A stretch of DNA of 64,000 nt from Roseovarius sp. W115 (GTDB taxonomy: Bacteria; Pseudomonadota; Alphaproteobacteria; Rhodobacterales; Rhodobacteraceae): positions 3,104,501 to 3,168,500 of the forward strand of contig NZ_CP146606.1 of NCBI RefSeq assembly GCF_032842945.2. Direction: 5' to 3'. Shown piece after piece: positions 44,813-54,880 of this stretch. A program made the translations under genes and the position numbers. Position 1 is the stretch's first letter. Each line of letters opens with the position of its first letter. The notes under the pieces were generated by a model. It saw nothing but the letters and a program-made list of their open reading frames with translations. It was not told the DNA's origin and searched no databases.

Positions 44813-45277
44813 TCAGTTCATTTGGTCACAAAAAATCTGCTGCAGTTCAGGTTCATCTACCATCTCAGAGGCCGCCTCGGCTGAAACCCACTTTCTCTCT
44901 CGTTCATGCGCTTCCGGATAGTCCTCTGACATCTCGGTTACAGCCACGGAATAGACCAGAGTTTCGACAGGAAAACTCCAGCCTGAGGCTTTCCTCTTTT
45001 GGTAAGTGTAGGTTCCCTCGGCACGCGTGCCGGCCTGTCCTGTTTTCACGCCGGCTTCTTCCCAGGCTTCCTGCAGCGCTGTCTCGTTCGACTGTAAACC
45101 GCGAATGGGCCAGCCTTTTGGAATGATACAGCGTTTGGTGTCCCTGCTGGTTATAAGTAGATACTCGCGACAGGCATGCTCTCCTCGATGGCACAGGGCC
45201 GCGACCTGAAGTTTCTTGGGACGCTGAAACATAGGCTCCAGCACCGAGGACCACGCCTTGTGCAATACCGCATTCAT
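44813..45277 (-). CDS. Nudix hydrolase
   Basis: A 154-residue Nudix protein. The Nudix box reads PKGWPIRGLQSNETALQEAWEEAG, the form seen in diadenosine/diphosphoinositol polyphosphate hydrolases, with the metal-binding EAWEEAG. The protein starts MNAVLHKAWSSVLEPMFQRP. Substrate cannot be told from sequence. It lies between the Pit transporter and glutaryl-CoA dehydrogenase, on the minus strand. Confidence 0.9.
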   Translation of the reverse strand: MNAVLHKAWSSVLEPMFQRPKKLQVAALCHRGEHACREYLLITSRDTKRCIIPKGWPIRGLQSNETALQEAWEEAGVKTGQAGTRAEGTYTYQKRKASGWSFPVETLVYSVAVTEMSEDYPEAHERERKWVSAEAASEMVDEPELQQIFCDQMN

Positions 45278-45587
45278 GTTTGAAACCGCTCAATCTTATT
45301 TTTCTTGAGGTATACCGCAGACCCTGACCCGGCGCAAATTCTTGAAAGAACGAGATTTTGGACTCTACCGAATTTTCCGAAAAACGCTGTGTGAGTTTCA
45401 GGTTTCATTTGTGAATTCCCACTGGAACACGCGCCTGGGCCTCAAACCCAATTTTTCCTGCCCAATCGTCTCGTGTGTTTTCGTCCATTCGCCGAAACGC
45501 GGGCCAATTCTATGCAATCTGCCCTCTGTTGTTGCCCAACGCGACGCGCTATGTTTGACCAGGTCACGAATTTTCAGGAGCGCAGAT
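45278..45587. other. Intergenic region upstream of glutaryl-CoA dehydrogenase
   Basis: About 310 bases between the divergent Nudix and gcdH genes. The gcdH frame is open upstream through it to 45342, but has no ribosome site and the translated stretch (rich in Arg, Cys, His) does not look like protein. It probably holds both promoters. No palindrome or terminator stands out. Confidence 0.4.
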
Positions 45588-46811
45588 ATGAGCCTCGATG
45601 CCCCCAAGCTCAAAGCCAAGGACAAGCCCGATCTGGCCGGGTTCGACTGGGCTGATCCGTTTTTGCTTAACGCACAGTTGGAGGAGGACGAGCGTCTCAT
45701 TGCCGACAGCGCGCGCAGCTTTGCGCAAGAGACGTTGCAGCCGCGTGTGACCGAAGCCTACGCGCAAGAGACGTCAGATCCCGGTATTTTCCGTGAGATG
45801 GGGCAGATGGGCCTTCTCGGCACGACCATTCCCGAAGAGTATGGTGGCCTGGGTGCGGGGTATGTCGCCTATGGCGTCGTGGCGCGTGAGATTGAGCGCG
45901 TGGATTCCGGGTATCGCTCGATGATGTCGGTACAATCGTCGCTCGTGATGTACCCGATCTACGCTTACGGCACGGAAGAGCAGCGGCAGAAATATCTTCC
46001 GGGTCTGGCGTCGGGTGAATTAATCGGCTGTTTTGGTCTCACGGAGCCGGATGCAGGTTCCGACCCCGCAGGCATGAAAACGCGAGCCGAGAAGACCGCC
46101 AATGGCTATAAACTCAGCGGTTCGAAGATGTGGATTTCCAATTCGCCGATCGCCGATGTGTTTGTCATCTGGGCCAAGTCCGATGCCCATGAGGGCAAGA
46201 TCCGGGGCTTTGTGCTTGAGAAAGGTATGACAGGTCTCAGCGCACCCAAGATTGCCGGGAAACAGAGCTTGCGTGCCTCCATTACGGGAGAGATCGTGAT
46301 GGAAGGTGTAGAGGTTGGCGAAGACGCACTTTTGCCTAATGTTCAAGGGCTTAAAGGGCCTTTTGGATGTCTCAACCGCGCAAGATACGGCATCGCCTGG
46401 GGCGTCATGGGCGCGGCTGAGTTCTGCTGGCATGCAGCTCGGCAATACGGCCTCGACCGCAAACAGTTCAACAAGCCACTGGCGCAGACACAGCTTTTCC
46501 AAAAGAAACTCGCAGATATGCAGACCGAGATCACGCTTGGTCTACAGGCGGCGCTACGTGTTGGGCGACTGATGGATGAGGCCAACGCGGCACCGGAAAT
46601 GATTTCCCTGATCAAACGCAACAACTGCGGCAAGGCGCTCGACATTGCGCGAATGGCGCGAGACATGCATGGCGGCAACGGCATTTCTGAAGAGTTTCAG
46701 GTGATCCGCCACATGATGAACCTGGAGACGGTGAACACCTACGAGGGCACGCATGATGTGCATGCGCTGATCCTTGGACGGGCACAGACCGGGTTGCAGG
46801 CGTTTTTCTAA
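45588..46811 (+). CDS. gcdH: Glutaryl-CoA dehydrogenase (acyl-CoA dehydrogenase family)
   Basis: A 407-residue flavoenzyme that oxidises and decarboxylates glutaryl-CoA to crotonyl-CoA in lysine and tryptophan breakdown. It starts at ATG 45588 after [16 protein letters not shown] opening ([18 protein letters not shown]), the [13 protein letters not shown] and [13 protein letters not shown] signature, [13 protein letters not shown], and [18 protein letters not shown] at the end match GcdH; the catalytic Glu is in [10 protein letters not shown]. The usual LysR regulator is not adjacent. Confidence 0.93.
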   Translation: MSLDAPKLKAKDKPDLAGFDWADPFLLNAQLEEDERLIADSARSFAQETLQPRVTEAYAQETSDPGIFREMGQMGLLGTTIPEEYGGLGAGYVAYGVVAREIERVDSGYRSMMSVQSSLVMYPIYAYGTEEQRQKYLPGLASGELIGCFGLTEPDAGSDPAGMKTRAEKTANGYKLSGSKMWISNSPIADVFVIWAKSDAHEGKIRGFVLEKGMTGLSAPKIAGKQSLRASITGEIVMEGVEVGEDALLPNVQGLKGPFGCLNRARYGIAWGVMGAAEFCWHAARQYGLDRKQFNKPLAQTQLFQKKLADMQTEITLGLQAALRVGRLMDEANAAPEMISLIKRNNCGKALDIARMARDMHGGNGISEEFQVIRHMMNLETVNTYEGTHDVHALILGRAQTGLQAFF

Positions 46812-46917
46812 AACCGGAGCTTTCAGTTCATTTTTGCACAGTGATGTCTCTGAAAACGGGAATTGTGCCTTTTGAGAGAGATGCTAAATATCCGGCATCT
46901 CTTTCGGAGGCAGTGGC

Positions 46918-48318
46918 TTGGCCCATGTAGAAGCGCGATTTGTTGAAGGCAATCTGATGCGACATGTCTCAACCATGTCGCTCACCTCCAGCGTTGGCCT
47001 GATGGCCATTTTCGCGGTGGACCTCATAGATGTGCTCTTCATTTCTATGCTGGGGCAAGAGGCGCTGGCCGCCGCTGCGGGCTATGCCAGCGTGGTGATG
47101 TTCTTTGCTAGCGCTGTGAATATTGGATTGTCCGTTGCCGCTGGCGTTTTGGTGGCGAACTCGCTGGGCGGGGGCAAGGATCTTCCGGCGCGCGAACACG
47201 CGTTCAGTTCCAGCATGTTTGCGATTGTTTTTGGCATTCTGATCCCACTGCTTATGTTGCCTAATCTCGACTTTATCCTCGGCCTTCTGGGCGCGTCCGG
47301 TGACGTGGCCGAGCGGGCCAAGGATTACCTTTGGATCATTCTGCCCACGACTTTCATGTCGGGCCTTGGCATGACCACTGTCGCCGTTCTGCGCGCCTAT
47401 GGCGATGGCAAGCGTGCTATGTACCCGTCACTGATGGGGGCGTTGGTCAACGGCGTGCTGGATCCCATCCTGATCTTCTCGCTGTCCATGGGGCTTGAAG
47501 GCGCAGCCTGGGCCACGGTCGCGGCGCGGTTTGTGACGATGGTGGTTGCGATCTGGCCTGCGTTCCGGCTTTACAACGCCTTTGCGATCCCGCGCGTGCA
47601 ATGCTTCATGTATGACATCCGCGAAGGCATGCAGATTGCCGCACCAGCGATCCTCGCCACGATTGCGACGCCGGTCGGCGTGGCCATCGTGACCCGTGAA
47701 ATGGCGAAATACGGCACTGACGCTGTGGCAGGCATGGCGATCATCAATCGCATGATCCCCGTGGTCTTTTCCGTTGTTCTGGCGCTTTCCGGGTCCATAG
47801 GTCCGATTATGGGACAGAATTTCGGGGCAGGGCGGCTTGATCGGGTGCGTGAGACCTTTGTCGACGGGGTGATCTTCGCCGGGCTCTACGTTGTGGGCAT
47901 CGCCGCCGCGCTGTTCGTCTTCCGCACACCGATTGCCGATCTTTTTGGCGCAGAGGGCATGACACGTGACCTGATCTTCCTCTTTTGCGGGCCCTTAGCG
48001 CTTGCAAGCTTCTTCAACGCGGTGATTTTCGTGGCCAATGCCTCTTTCAACAATCTTGGCCATCCGGGCTATTCAACCTGGGTCAACTGGGGGCGTCAGA
48101 CCTTGGGCACATTGCCTTTGGTTTTGTTGGGTGGCGCGTTGTTTGGAGCGCCCGGTGTGCTCATTGGTCAAGCCGTGGGCGGGGTGATCTTTGCCGGAGT
48201 TGCAGCCTGGATCAGCCTGTGGATGATGACAGATCAGAAACACCCTATGAGGCAGTTGACTTGCCGGTTTCAGCTTCAGCGCCGAATGCATGAGGTGTGC
48301 CTGCGGTGCAACCGCTGA
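46918..48318 (+). CDS. MATE-family efflux transporter
   Basis: A 466-residue multidrug/toxin extrusion protein with twelve predicted helices and duplicated MATE halves (VDLIDVLFISMLGQEALAAAAGYASV; SGSIGPIMGQNFGAGRLDRVRETF). TTG at 46918 is the likely start. The last 23 residues (PMRQLTCRFQLQ and on) are unusually Arg/Cys rich; inserting one C in the CCC at about 48243-48245 would instead give HPYEAVDLPVSASAPNA and a stop 21 bases before the current one. That is a possible further base-call error. Substrate unknown. Confidence 0.88.
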   Translation: MAHVEARFVEGNLMRHVSTMSLTSSVGLMAIFAVDLIDVLFISMLGQEALAAAAGYASVVMFFASAVNIGLSVAAGVLVANSLGGGKDLPAREHAFSSSMFAIVFGILIPLLMLPNLDFILGLLGASGDVAERAKDYLWIILPTTFMSGLGMTTVAVLRAYGDGKRAMYPSLMGALVNGVLDPILIFSLSMGLEGAAWATVAARFVTMVVAIWPAFRLYNAFAIPRVQCFMYDIREGMQIAAPAILATIATPVGVAIVTREMAKYGTDAVAGMAIINRMIPVVFSVVLALSGSIGPIMGQNFGAGRLDRVRETFVDGVIFAGLYVVGIAAALFVFRTPIADLFGAEGMTRDLIFLFCGPLALASFFNAVIFVANASFNNLGHPGYSTWVNWGRQTLGTLPLVLLGGALFGAPGVLIGQAVGGVIFAGVAAWISLWMMTDQKHPMRQLTCRFQLQRRMHEVCLRCNR

Positions 48319-48324
48319 CGTGGC

Positions 48325-49131
48325 TCAAAGCAGGTGCCGCAACAGGGTGAAGAGCTCCCTTTGCGACGAGATATCAAGCTTGCGATAGAGATTACGGCGA
48401 TGCACCTTTGAGGTTTCCTTTGATATACCAAGCAAGAGCGCGGCGGACCCATTGGAATGCCCCTGCAAGACAAGGCCCGCAATCTCGGCTTCACGACGGG
48501 TGAGTTTGAGACCAAGTGTCTCCTGCACCTGGGTCAGAATGATTTTGTCCAGCGGCGGTGGCTCAGGGTTTGTGGCTTGGTGCAACATCTCTGATTCAAA
48601 CCGGCTGCAATGCGCGGTCAAAAGTTCCATCAACACGGGGCTGTAATGCATCAAGCATTGCAATTCGCGTCGCCGGTAGGGTCCGGTGGTTTCCAGGCGG
48701 CTCAAGGACAAATGCGCGACTGACCCTGAGGGCAGGGGGGCCAGAAGCCCCACCTCCTCGCAGATGCGCGTGCGACGGTAGTATTGCAGGTAGTATTCGC
48801 TTGAGAAAAACCGGTCTGGCGCAATGTCGGACAATCGCGTTGTCAGGCCCTTGATGGGAATTTCCTTGAGCTGAAAGAACGGGTCAAGGCGATAGAAGCC
48901 ATCGACATACTCGTCCAACACGTCCAAAGGCAGGGCGTTGGGCTTGATCCAACTGTTCAACACCTGCGGCGGCGCGCCGGGGTCAAAGCGAAAAAGAAGG
49001 AACGTGTCAAACTTCAGCCGCGCCTGAAGCAAGCGTTTGAAGCACGTGAAAAAACGCCCCGTACCTGCCTGTGCCATCGCGTGGCGCAGGCGGATCACAT
49101 CGGTTGGAGAAAGCGGTTCAGACAAACTCAC
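48325..49131 (-). CDS. LuxR-type transcriptional regulator
   Basis: About 268 residues counting from the GTG at 49131 ([15 protein letters not shown]); the frame stays open to 49236. The C-terminal LuxR HTH is [49 protein letters not shown]. The N-terminal part is not an obvious acyl-homoserine-lactone domain: [22 protein letters not shown] resembles regulators of the type that control amine or ABC uptake genes. It is divergent from the polyamine-type operon, so it probably regulates it. Confidence 0.85.
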   Translation of the reverse strand: MSLSEPLSPTDVIRLRHAMAQAGTGRFFTCFKRLLQARLKFDTFLLFRFDPGAPPQVLNSWIKPNALPLDVLDEYVDGFYRLDPFFQLKEIPIKGLTTRLSDIAPDRFFSSEYYLQYYRRTRICEEVGLLAPLPSGSVAHLSLSRLETTGPYRRRELQCLMHYSPVLMELLTAHCSRFESEMLHQATNPEPPPLDKIILTQVQETLGLKLTRREAEIAGLVLQGHSNGSAALLLGISKETSKVHRRNLYRKLDISSQRELFTLLRHLL

Positions 49132-49234
49132 CCATAAACAGAAAGAATTATGCGAAAAACTACCCCAAAAGGGGTATTTCTTACAATCAGATTTAGCGCA
49201 ATCATCCATTGTGCAGAGGCAGCAATTCCGGGAC

Positions 49235-50341
49235 ATGCCCTGCGGTGTCGGGGGACAGCCTTTGAAGATAGCGATCAGCGCCAGGAATCTGCGGAAGGTC
49301 TATCCGGGTCAACCGCCTGTCGAAGCTCTGGCCGGGGTTGATATCGACATTCAGGACAATGAATTCTTTACGCTTCTGGGGCCTTCGGGCTGTGGCAAAA
49401 CCACGCTTCTGCGGCTGATTGCGGGGTTCGAAAACCCAACCTCGGGCAGTCTTGAGATGTTTGGCGAGAGCATCCTCGACGCGCCGCCGCATAAACGCCC
49501 GATCAACACGGTTTTTCAAAGCTACGCGCTTTTCCCGCATATGACGGTGGCGCAAAACATCGGCTTTGGATTGGAAATGCTTGGCAAGCCCAAGACCGAG
49601 ATCGCGGCAACCGTCGATGAAATGATGGCGCTGGTGAAGATGACCGAGATGGCGGATCGCCAGACCAGTCAAATTTCGGGCGGGCAACAACAGCGCGTGG
49701 CGCTCGCCCGCGCCTTGGCACCCAAGCCCAAGGTCCTCTTGCTGGATGAGCCGCTGAGTGCTCTGGATTTCAAATTGCGCAAGGACATGCAGCTTGAACT
49801 CAAGCGCCTGCAATCGGAAACCGGCATCACCTTTATTTTTGTCACGCATGATCAGGAAGAAGCGCTGACAATGTCGGACCGGATTGCGGTGATGGAGGCG
49901 GGCTCCATCCGGCAGATTGGCGGGCCGCGGGACATTTATGATCACCCGGCCGAACGGTTTGTGGCGGATTTCATTGGGGACACCAATTTCCTTCCAGCCG
50001 AGATTGATGGGCGAGAGGGGGTCACGGCCCGCGTCAAGCTGTCCTCAGGGCAGAAAACCACAGCGCGCATGCAGGAAGACACCACGCCCAGCGGCAAGGT
50101 CACTCTTGCAGTGCGGCCCGAACATGCGCGCCTCGTTGGCGAGGCCGAAGGGCTTTTGAAAGGCGCGCTGCGCGAGATTGTCTATTTCGGGACGGACACG
50201 CATTTCCACGTGGATATCGACGACGGCACGCGCTTTGTGCTGCGCCAACAAAATAGCCCCGACACTGAGGCCGGGCTCAGCCAGGGCGACCGTGTCGGCA
50301 TCATCTTTGGCGACGGCGTCGCGCAGGTTTTGAGGGACTAA
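49235..50341 (+). CDS. potA: Polyamine-type ABC transporter ATP-binding protein
   Basis: The ATPase of a spermidine/putrescine-type importer. It has Walker [10 protein letters not shown]-loop [11 protein letters not shown], signature [14 protein letters not shown], Walker [14 protein letters not shown]-loop [10 protein letters not shown] and a C-terminal TOBE domain ([15 protein letters not shown]). The ATG at 49235 ([11 protein letters not shown]) or TTG at 49262 may be the start; the frame extends further upstream, but that part is antisense to the LuxR gene. It forms a tight operon with two permeases and a binding protein. Exact substrate is inferred from the family. Confidence 0.9.
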   Translation: MPCGVGGQPLKIAISARNLRKVYPGQPPVEALAGVDIDIQDNEFFTLLGPSGCGKTTLLRLIAGFENPTSGSLEMFGESILDAPPHKRPINTVFQSYALFPHMTVAQNIGFGLEMLGKPKTEIAATVDEMMALVKMTEMADRQTSQISGGQQQRVALARALAPKPKVLLLDEPLSALDFKLRKDMQLELKRLQSETGITFIFVTHDQEEALTMSDRIAVMEAGSIRQIGGPRDIYDHPAERFVADFIGDTNFLPAEIDGREGVTARVKLSSGQKTTARMQEDTTPSGKVTLAVRPEHARLVGEAEGLLKGALREIVYFGTDTHFHVDIDDGTRFVLRQQNSPDTEAGLSQGDRVGIIFGDGVAQVLRD

Positions 50342-50344
50342 GGG

Positions 50345-51256
50345 ATGGCAGGGCAGGCGATATCCCAAGACAAAGCCGCCGCGCGCCGCCGATGGCTCTT
50401 GCTTGTCCCCGCGCTGACCATTCTGATCTTCGCTGCCAGTGGCCCGCTCCTGATCACATTGGTCTATTCCTTCCTTGCGCCAGGTGATTTTGGCGGGGTG
50501 GAGTGGGAGTTTTCCACCGATGCCTGGTTCAACGTCATCCTGCAACGGGACATTTTTGAGGATACGCTCGGCTGGTCGGATGCGCATCTGAGCATCTTCT
50601 GGCGGTCGGTGAAACTGTCGCTCATGACGACACTTGTGTGCCTGATCCTGGGCTTTCCCACGGCCTATTTCATCGCCACACGCCCCAAGTCACAGCGTGA
50701 GCTTTGGATGCTGCTCATCATCATTCCGTTCTGGACGAACCTTCTGATCCGGACCTTTGCCATTCTGGAACTCATCCGCAATGAGGGCACGGTGAACACG
50801 GTGCTGATTGGCCTAGGCGTCATAGATGAACCCATCCAGATGCTGTTCACCGAATTCGCCATCATCATCGGCATGGTCTATGTCTATCTGCCGCTTATGG
50901 TCCTGCCGATCTACGCCTCGATGGAGCGGCTGAATTTCAGCCTCGTGGAAGCGGGATATGATCTCTATGCGACACGGTTTCAGGTGCTGCGCCGCGTGAT
51001 CCTGCCGCTGGTCAAACCGGGTGTGATTGCGGGCTCGATCCTCGTCTTTGTGCCCTCTCTGGGCGCTTATGTGACGCCGCGCGTGATGGGTGGAGGCAAT
51101 CAGCTGATGATTGGCAACCTCATTGAGCTGCAATTCGGGCAGGGGCGCAATTGGCCCTTAGGGGCGGCTCTTTCGATCACGCTTTTGGCCATCGTCATGG
51201 TGGCGCTGATTCTTTATGTGCGTGCGGTGGGCGATGACGAGGTGCGCCATGGCTGA
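50345..51256 (+). CDS. potB: Polyamine-type ABC transporter permease (PotB-like)
   Basis: A 303-residue inner-membrane permease with six predicted helices and the EAA-type loop contacting the ATPase (VEAGYDLYATRFQVLRRVILPLVKPGVIAG). N-terminal segment MAGQAISQDKAAARRRWLLLVPAL is cytoplasmic followed by helix 1. Typical of PotB/PotH. It begins 4 bases after potA and overlaps potC by eight bases. Confidence 0.9.
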   Translation: MAGQAISQDKAAARRRWLLLVPALTILIFAASGPLLITLVYSFLAPGDFGGVEWEFSTDAWFNVILQRDIFEDTLGWSDAHLSIFWRSVKLSLMTTLVCLILGFPTAYFIATRPKSQRELWMLLIIIPFWTNLLIRTFAILELIRNEGTVNTVLIGLGVIDEPIQMLFTEFAIIIGMVYVYLPLMVLPIYASMERLNFSLVEAGYDLYATRFQVLRRVILPLVKPGVIAGSILVFVPSLGAYVTPRVMGGGNQLMIGNLIELQFGQGRNWPLGAALSITLLAIVMVALILYVRAVGDDEVRHG

Positions 51257-52052
51257 GCGTGGCTTTGATATCCGTCGGCAGACCGGCTTTACCACCATCG
51301 CCATGGCGTGTTTCTTCATGCTTTACATGCCGATCATTCTGCTGGTGGTCTATTCCTTCAATGCCGGCTCCTCGATTGCCATCTGGGAAGGGTTTTCCTG
51401 GCGCTGGTATGTCTCGGCCTGGGACAATGAGCAGGTGCAGGAGGCCACGGTGCGCTCGCTCATCATCGCGGTCTGCGCGGCGGGGATTTCCACGACCGTG
51501 GCTGTTCTGGCCGCACTGGCCACCACGCGCACGCGTAAATTCAAAGGCCAATCGGTGGTCTTTGCCATGATCAACCAGCCGCTCATGGTGCCCGAGATCG
51601 TGACCGCCGTGGCGCTTCTGATCTTCTTTGCGATGATCAAGGTTGCCACCGGCTATACCGGGCTTCTCTACCTCATCATGGCGCATTCGGCCTTTTGTAT
51701 TCCCTTCGCCTATCTGCCCATCCGCGCGCGGCTGCAAGGCATGGACCTCAGCCTCGAACAGGCTGCTGCAGACCTTTACGCCACACCCTACCAAGTGTTC
51801 CGCCGCATCACCTTGCCACAGCTGTGGCCGGGTATCCTTGCCGGGGCGATGCTGGCCTTTGTCATATCGCTTGATGACGTGGTCATCACGGAGTTTGTAA
51901 AATCCGCGGGGCAAGATACGCTGCCCACATATATGCTGGGCCAGCTGCGGCGCGTGGTGACACCCGAGATCAACGCGATCTCGACCGTACTTCTGGCGAT
52001 TTCAGTTACGCTGGTCATCGCATTCACGATTTTAAGCAAGAGAAAGACCTGA
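51249..52052 (+). CDS. potC: Polyamine-type ABC transporter permease (PotC-like)
   Basis: The second permease, 267 residues from ATG 51249 (MAERGFDIRRQTGF). Helices and the EAA loop (LEQAAADLYATPYQVFRRITLPQLWPGILAG) follow the PotC/PotI pattern, as does ISLDDVVITEFVKSAGQDTLP. The start lies within the end of potB. Confidence 0.9.
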   Translation: MAERGFDIRRQTGFTTIAMACFFMLYMPIILLVVYSFNAGSSIAIWEGFSWRWYVSAWDNEQVQEATVRSLIIAVCAAGISTTVAVLAALATTRTRKFKGQSVVFAMINQPLMVPEIVTAVALLIFFAMIKVATGYTGLLYLIMAHSAFCIPFAYLPIRARLQGMDLSLEQAAADLYATPYQVFRRITLPQLWPGILAGAMLAFVISLDDVVITEFVKSAGQDTLPTYMLGQLRRVVTPEINAISTVLLAISVTLVIAFTILSKRKT

Positions 52053-52072
52053 ATTAACTAGGGAGAAAGACA

Positions 52073-53092
52073 ATGAAAAAGACACTGACGGCATTGACTG
52101 TTCTACTGGCCAGCCCAGCGCTGGCTGAGGGGCAGCTTAATCTTTACAACTGGGGCAACTACACCAGCCCTGAGATGATCGAAAAGTTCGAGGCCGAGAC
52201 CGGAATCAAGGTCACGATCACCGACTACGACAGCAACGACACCGCCCTGGCCAAGATCAAGGCAGGCGGTCATGGCTTTGATATCGTTGTGCCTTCTGGA
52301 ACCTACATTCCGATTTTCATCGGCGAAGGCCTCTTGATGGAATCCAAGCCCAACGAAATGGAAAACTTCAAACATATGGATCCGCAATGGGTGGATGTGG
52401 AATTTGACCCGGGTCGAAACTACACTGTGCCATGGCAGTGGGGCACAGTCGGGGTGACTGTGAACACGGCTGTGTATGGCGGCGACATCAACACCTCTGC
52501 GCTGATTTTCGATCCGCCGGAAGAGCTTGTTGGCAAAATCAACGTTGTGCCGGAAATGGGCGATGTGATGGGTTTGGCCATCAAATATGCCGGGGGCGAG
52601 CAATGCACCGAGGACAAGGAAGTCCTTAAGAAAGTGCGCGACATCCTGCAGGCGGCCAAGCCCAATTGGTTGTCGATGGATTACGGCAATATCGAGAAAT
52701 ATGCCAAGAATGACCTATCGGCAGGTGTCAACTGGAACGGGGCGTCCTTCCGCGCGCGTAACCAAAACGCGGATGTGGCCTTTGGCTATCCGCAAGAGGG
52801 TTTCCCGGTGTGGATGGACAATGCCGCCATCCTGGCAGATGCGCAGAATGTGGACGAGGCCAAAACCTTCCTCAACTTCATCATGGCTCCGGAAAACGCC
52901 GCCATGCTGTCGTCCTTTGCACGCTATGCCAATGGTATCAAAGGCTCCGAGGAATTCATGCCCGAAGACATGAAAACCGCACCTGAGGTGATCATCCCCG
53001 ATGACCTCAAGGACGCCGCCTATGTGGCCAAGACCTGCTCGCCTGAAGCCACCAAGCTTTACACGGCGATCTGGACAGAGCTTCAGAAGTAA
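52073..53092 (+). CDS. potD: Polyamine-type periplasmic binding protein (PotD/PotF-like)
   Basis: A 339-residue periplasmic binding protein. The signal peptide is [20 protein letters not shown], the mature start [24 protein letters not shown] is diagnostic of PotD/PotF, and [26 protein letters not shown] lines the ligand cleft. The ribosome site GGGAGAAAGACA is good. It is the last transport gene and is followed by a hairpin terminator-like structure. Confidence 0.92.
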   Translation: MKKTLTALTVLLASPALAEGQLNLYNWGNYTSPEMIEKFEAETGIKVTITDYDSNDTALAKIKAGGHGFDIVVPSGTYIPIFIGEGLLMESKPNEMENFKHMDPQWVDVEFDPGRNYTVPWQWGTVGVTVNTAVYGGDINTSALIFDPPEELVGKINVVPEMGDVMGLAIKYAGGEQCTEDKEVLKKVRDILQAAKPNWLSMDYGNIEKYAKNDLSAGVNWNGASFRARNQNADVAFGYPQEGFPVWMDNAAILADAQNVDEAKTFLNFIMAPENAAMLSSFARYANGIKGSEEFMPEDMKTAPEVIIPDDLKDAAYVAKTCSPEATKLYTAIWTELQK

Positions 53093-53111
53093 GCTCTGAT
53101 CACGTCAAGAT

Positions 53112-53145
53112 GCGGCCCCTCTGTGACGCGGGGCCGCGCGCGTTT
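53112..53145 (+). terminator. GC-rich hairpin after the binding protein
   Basis: GCGGCCCC (53112-53119) pairs with GGGGCCGC (53130-53137), followed by GCGCGTTTT. It may terminate the transport operon or reduce readthrough to the amidohydrolase, whose ATG lies at 53161. Confidence 0.5.
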
Positions 53146-53160
53146 TGGGAGGAGCGTGCG

Positions 53161-54840
53161 ATGGAGCCTGATATCATTATCCACAATGGTCGTCTGATGA
53201 CGTTTGATGATGCCCATCCAGAGGCGGAGGCCTTGGCGATTAAGGATGGGTTGATCACCGAGGTAGGGCAGGCTGGGCCGATGCTGGCGCGGGCAGGGGC
53301 CGAGACAAAGGTGATTGATGCCAAGGGGGGCACGGTGATTCCGGGCTTCATCGACAGCCACGTGCATCTCTTTGGCGGCTCGGTCGAACTGGATTGTCTG
53401 AGCCTTTATGGTGCCACTGGCCTTGAAGAAATGAAGGCGCGCATTCTGCCCTATGCGGATGCCACGCCTGCGGGTGAAATGGTGTTTTGCGTAATGGCCG
53501 ATTATAACATCCTCGGCACGGGTCATACCCTGACCCGGCAGGATCTCGATCAGATCCTCTCAGACCGTCCGTTGGCCATGTTCGCTCCTGATCACCATAC
53601 GATCTGGGCCAATACGGCGGCGCTTGAGGCTGCTGGACTTTTGCAAGGCGGCGAGGTGGATGCGGGGTCCGAGATTGTCATGGGCGACGATGGGCTGGCC
53701 TCTGGCGAGTTGCTTGAACCCGGTGCCTACAGCCCGGTTCTGGCGCTCACACGCCACGGCGGACGTGAAATGCTGGGCCTGACAACAGGCAAGGATCCCA
53801 GGCCACCGGCTACGCCGGACCAGCGCAAAATGGACCGCGATGTGATTGCCCGTGGACTGGAGCATTGCGCGGCGCAAGGCATCACCACACTGCATCTGAT
53901 GGATGGCAATACCTATCAATGCGAGCTTCTCAATGAGCTGGAGCGCGAAGGACGTCTGCCCATTCGCTGCCACGTGCCATTTCACATGAAAGGCACCGAT
54001 CCTCTGGAGCGTCTGGGAGCGGAGGCTCCGGCCATGCGCGCGCGGTTTCAAAGCGACATGGTGCGGTGCAGTCATGTGAAAATGTTCATTGACGGCGTGA
54101 TTGAGAGCGGCACGGCGCTGATGCTGCAACCTTATCCCGGTGAGATGGGGGCAGGGGACAACATGGGAGATGAGGTGTTTACACAAGAGCATTTCGTTGC
54201 CTGTTGTGTCGAGGCCGACAGGCTTGGCTTTCAGATCGCCGTTCATGCCATTGGCGATGCCGGTGTGCGCCGCACATTGGATGCCTATCAGGCGGCGCGC
54301 GAGGCGAATGGCGAACGCGACAGCCGCCACAGGGTGGAACATCTGGAAATCGTCCATCCCGATGATCTCCCTAGATTTGCTGAGATGGGTGTCGTGGCAT
54401 CCATTCAGCCCGGACATGCGCCGCGCGGTCACATCTTTCCACCATCCGCCGTGGGTCAGTACCTGCATCCGCATCAGATCGCTGGCGCGTATCCTGTGCA
54501 GACCGTGCGCGAAACCGGCGCGCGGATTGTGTTCTCAACCGACTGGCCGGTCATCCCGATTGACGTCATGCCCAATATCAAAGCCGCCATTGCGCCGCTC
54601 GACCTGGGCGAGGGATGGCGCGACGAGACACAAAGCCTCACCGACACGCTGGCCAGCTACACGCGCGACAATGCCTGGGTGGAATTCAACGAAGAGCGCA
54701 AAGGCAAGCTCAAGGCTGGCATGATGGCGGATGTCGCGGTGATGAGCCACGACCTGACAAAGCTGGCGCCAGAGAACATCACAGACGCGCAGGCCATAGC
54801 GACCGTGTGTGATGGGGTGGTGACGTTTGAAAGCGGATGA
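53161..54840 (+). CDS. Amidohydrolase family protein (YtcJ-like)
   Basis: A 559-residue metal-dependent amidohydrolase of the YtcJ/exoenzyme group. It starts at ATG 53161 (MEPDIIIHNGRLMTFDD) after GGAGGA. The metal-binding HVH is in GFIDSHVHLFGG; MKMFIDGVIESGTALM is the carbamylated-lysine-like region (VKMFIDGV), and HAIGDAGVRRTLD and RVEHLEIVHPDD hold further metal ligands. It follows the polyamine-type transporter and may act on an imported amine or amide, but the substrate is unknown. Confidence 0.88.
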   Translation: MEPDIIIHNGRLMTFDDAHPEAEALAIKDGLITEVGQAGPMLARAGAETKVIDAKGGTVIPGFIDSHVHLFGGSVELDCLSLYGATGLEEMKARILPYADATPAGEMVFCVMADYNILGTGHTLTRQDLDQILSDRPLAMFAPDHHTIWANTAALEAAGLLQGGEVDAGSEIVMGDDGLASGELLEPGAYSPVLALTRHGGREMLGLTTGKDPRPPATPDQRKMDRDVIARGLEHCAAQGITTLHLMDGNTYQCELLNELEREGRLPIRCHVPFHMKGTDPLERLGAEAPAMRARFQSDMVRCSHVKMFIDGVIESGTALMLQPYPGEMGAGDNMGDEVFTQEHFVACCVEADRLGFQIAVHAIGDAGVRRTLDAYQAAREANGERDSRHRVEHLEIVHPDDLPRFAEMGVVASIQPGHAPRGHIFPPSAVGQYLHPHQIAGAYPVQTVRETGARIVFSTDWPVIPIDVMPNIKAAIAPLDLGEGWRDETQSLTDTLASYTRDNAWVEFNEERKGKLKAGMMADVAVMSHDLTKLAPENITDAQAIATVCDGVVTFESG

Positions 54841-54880
54841 GTTGGAAATCCTTTGATTTGCGCGTCACAACGGCCCACAG

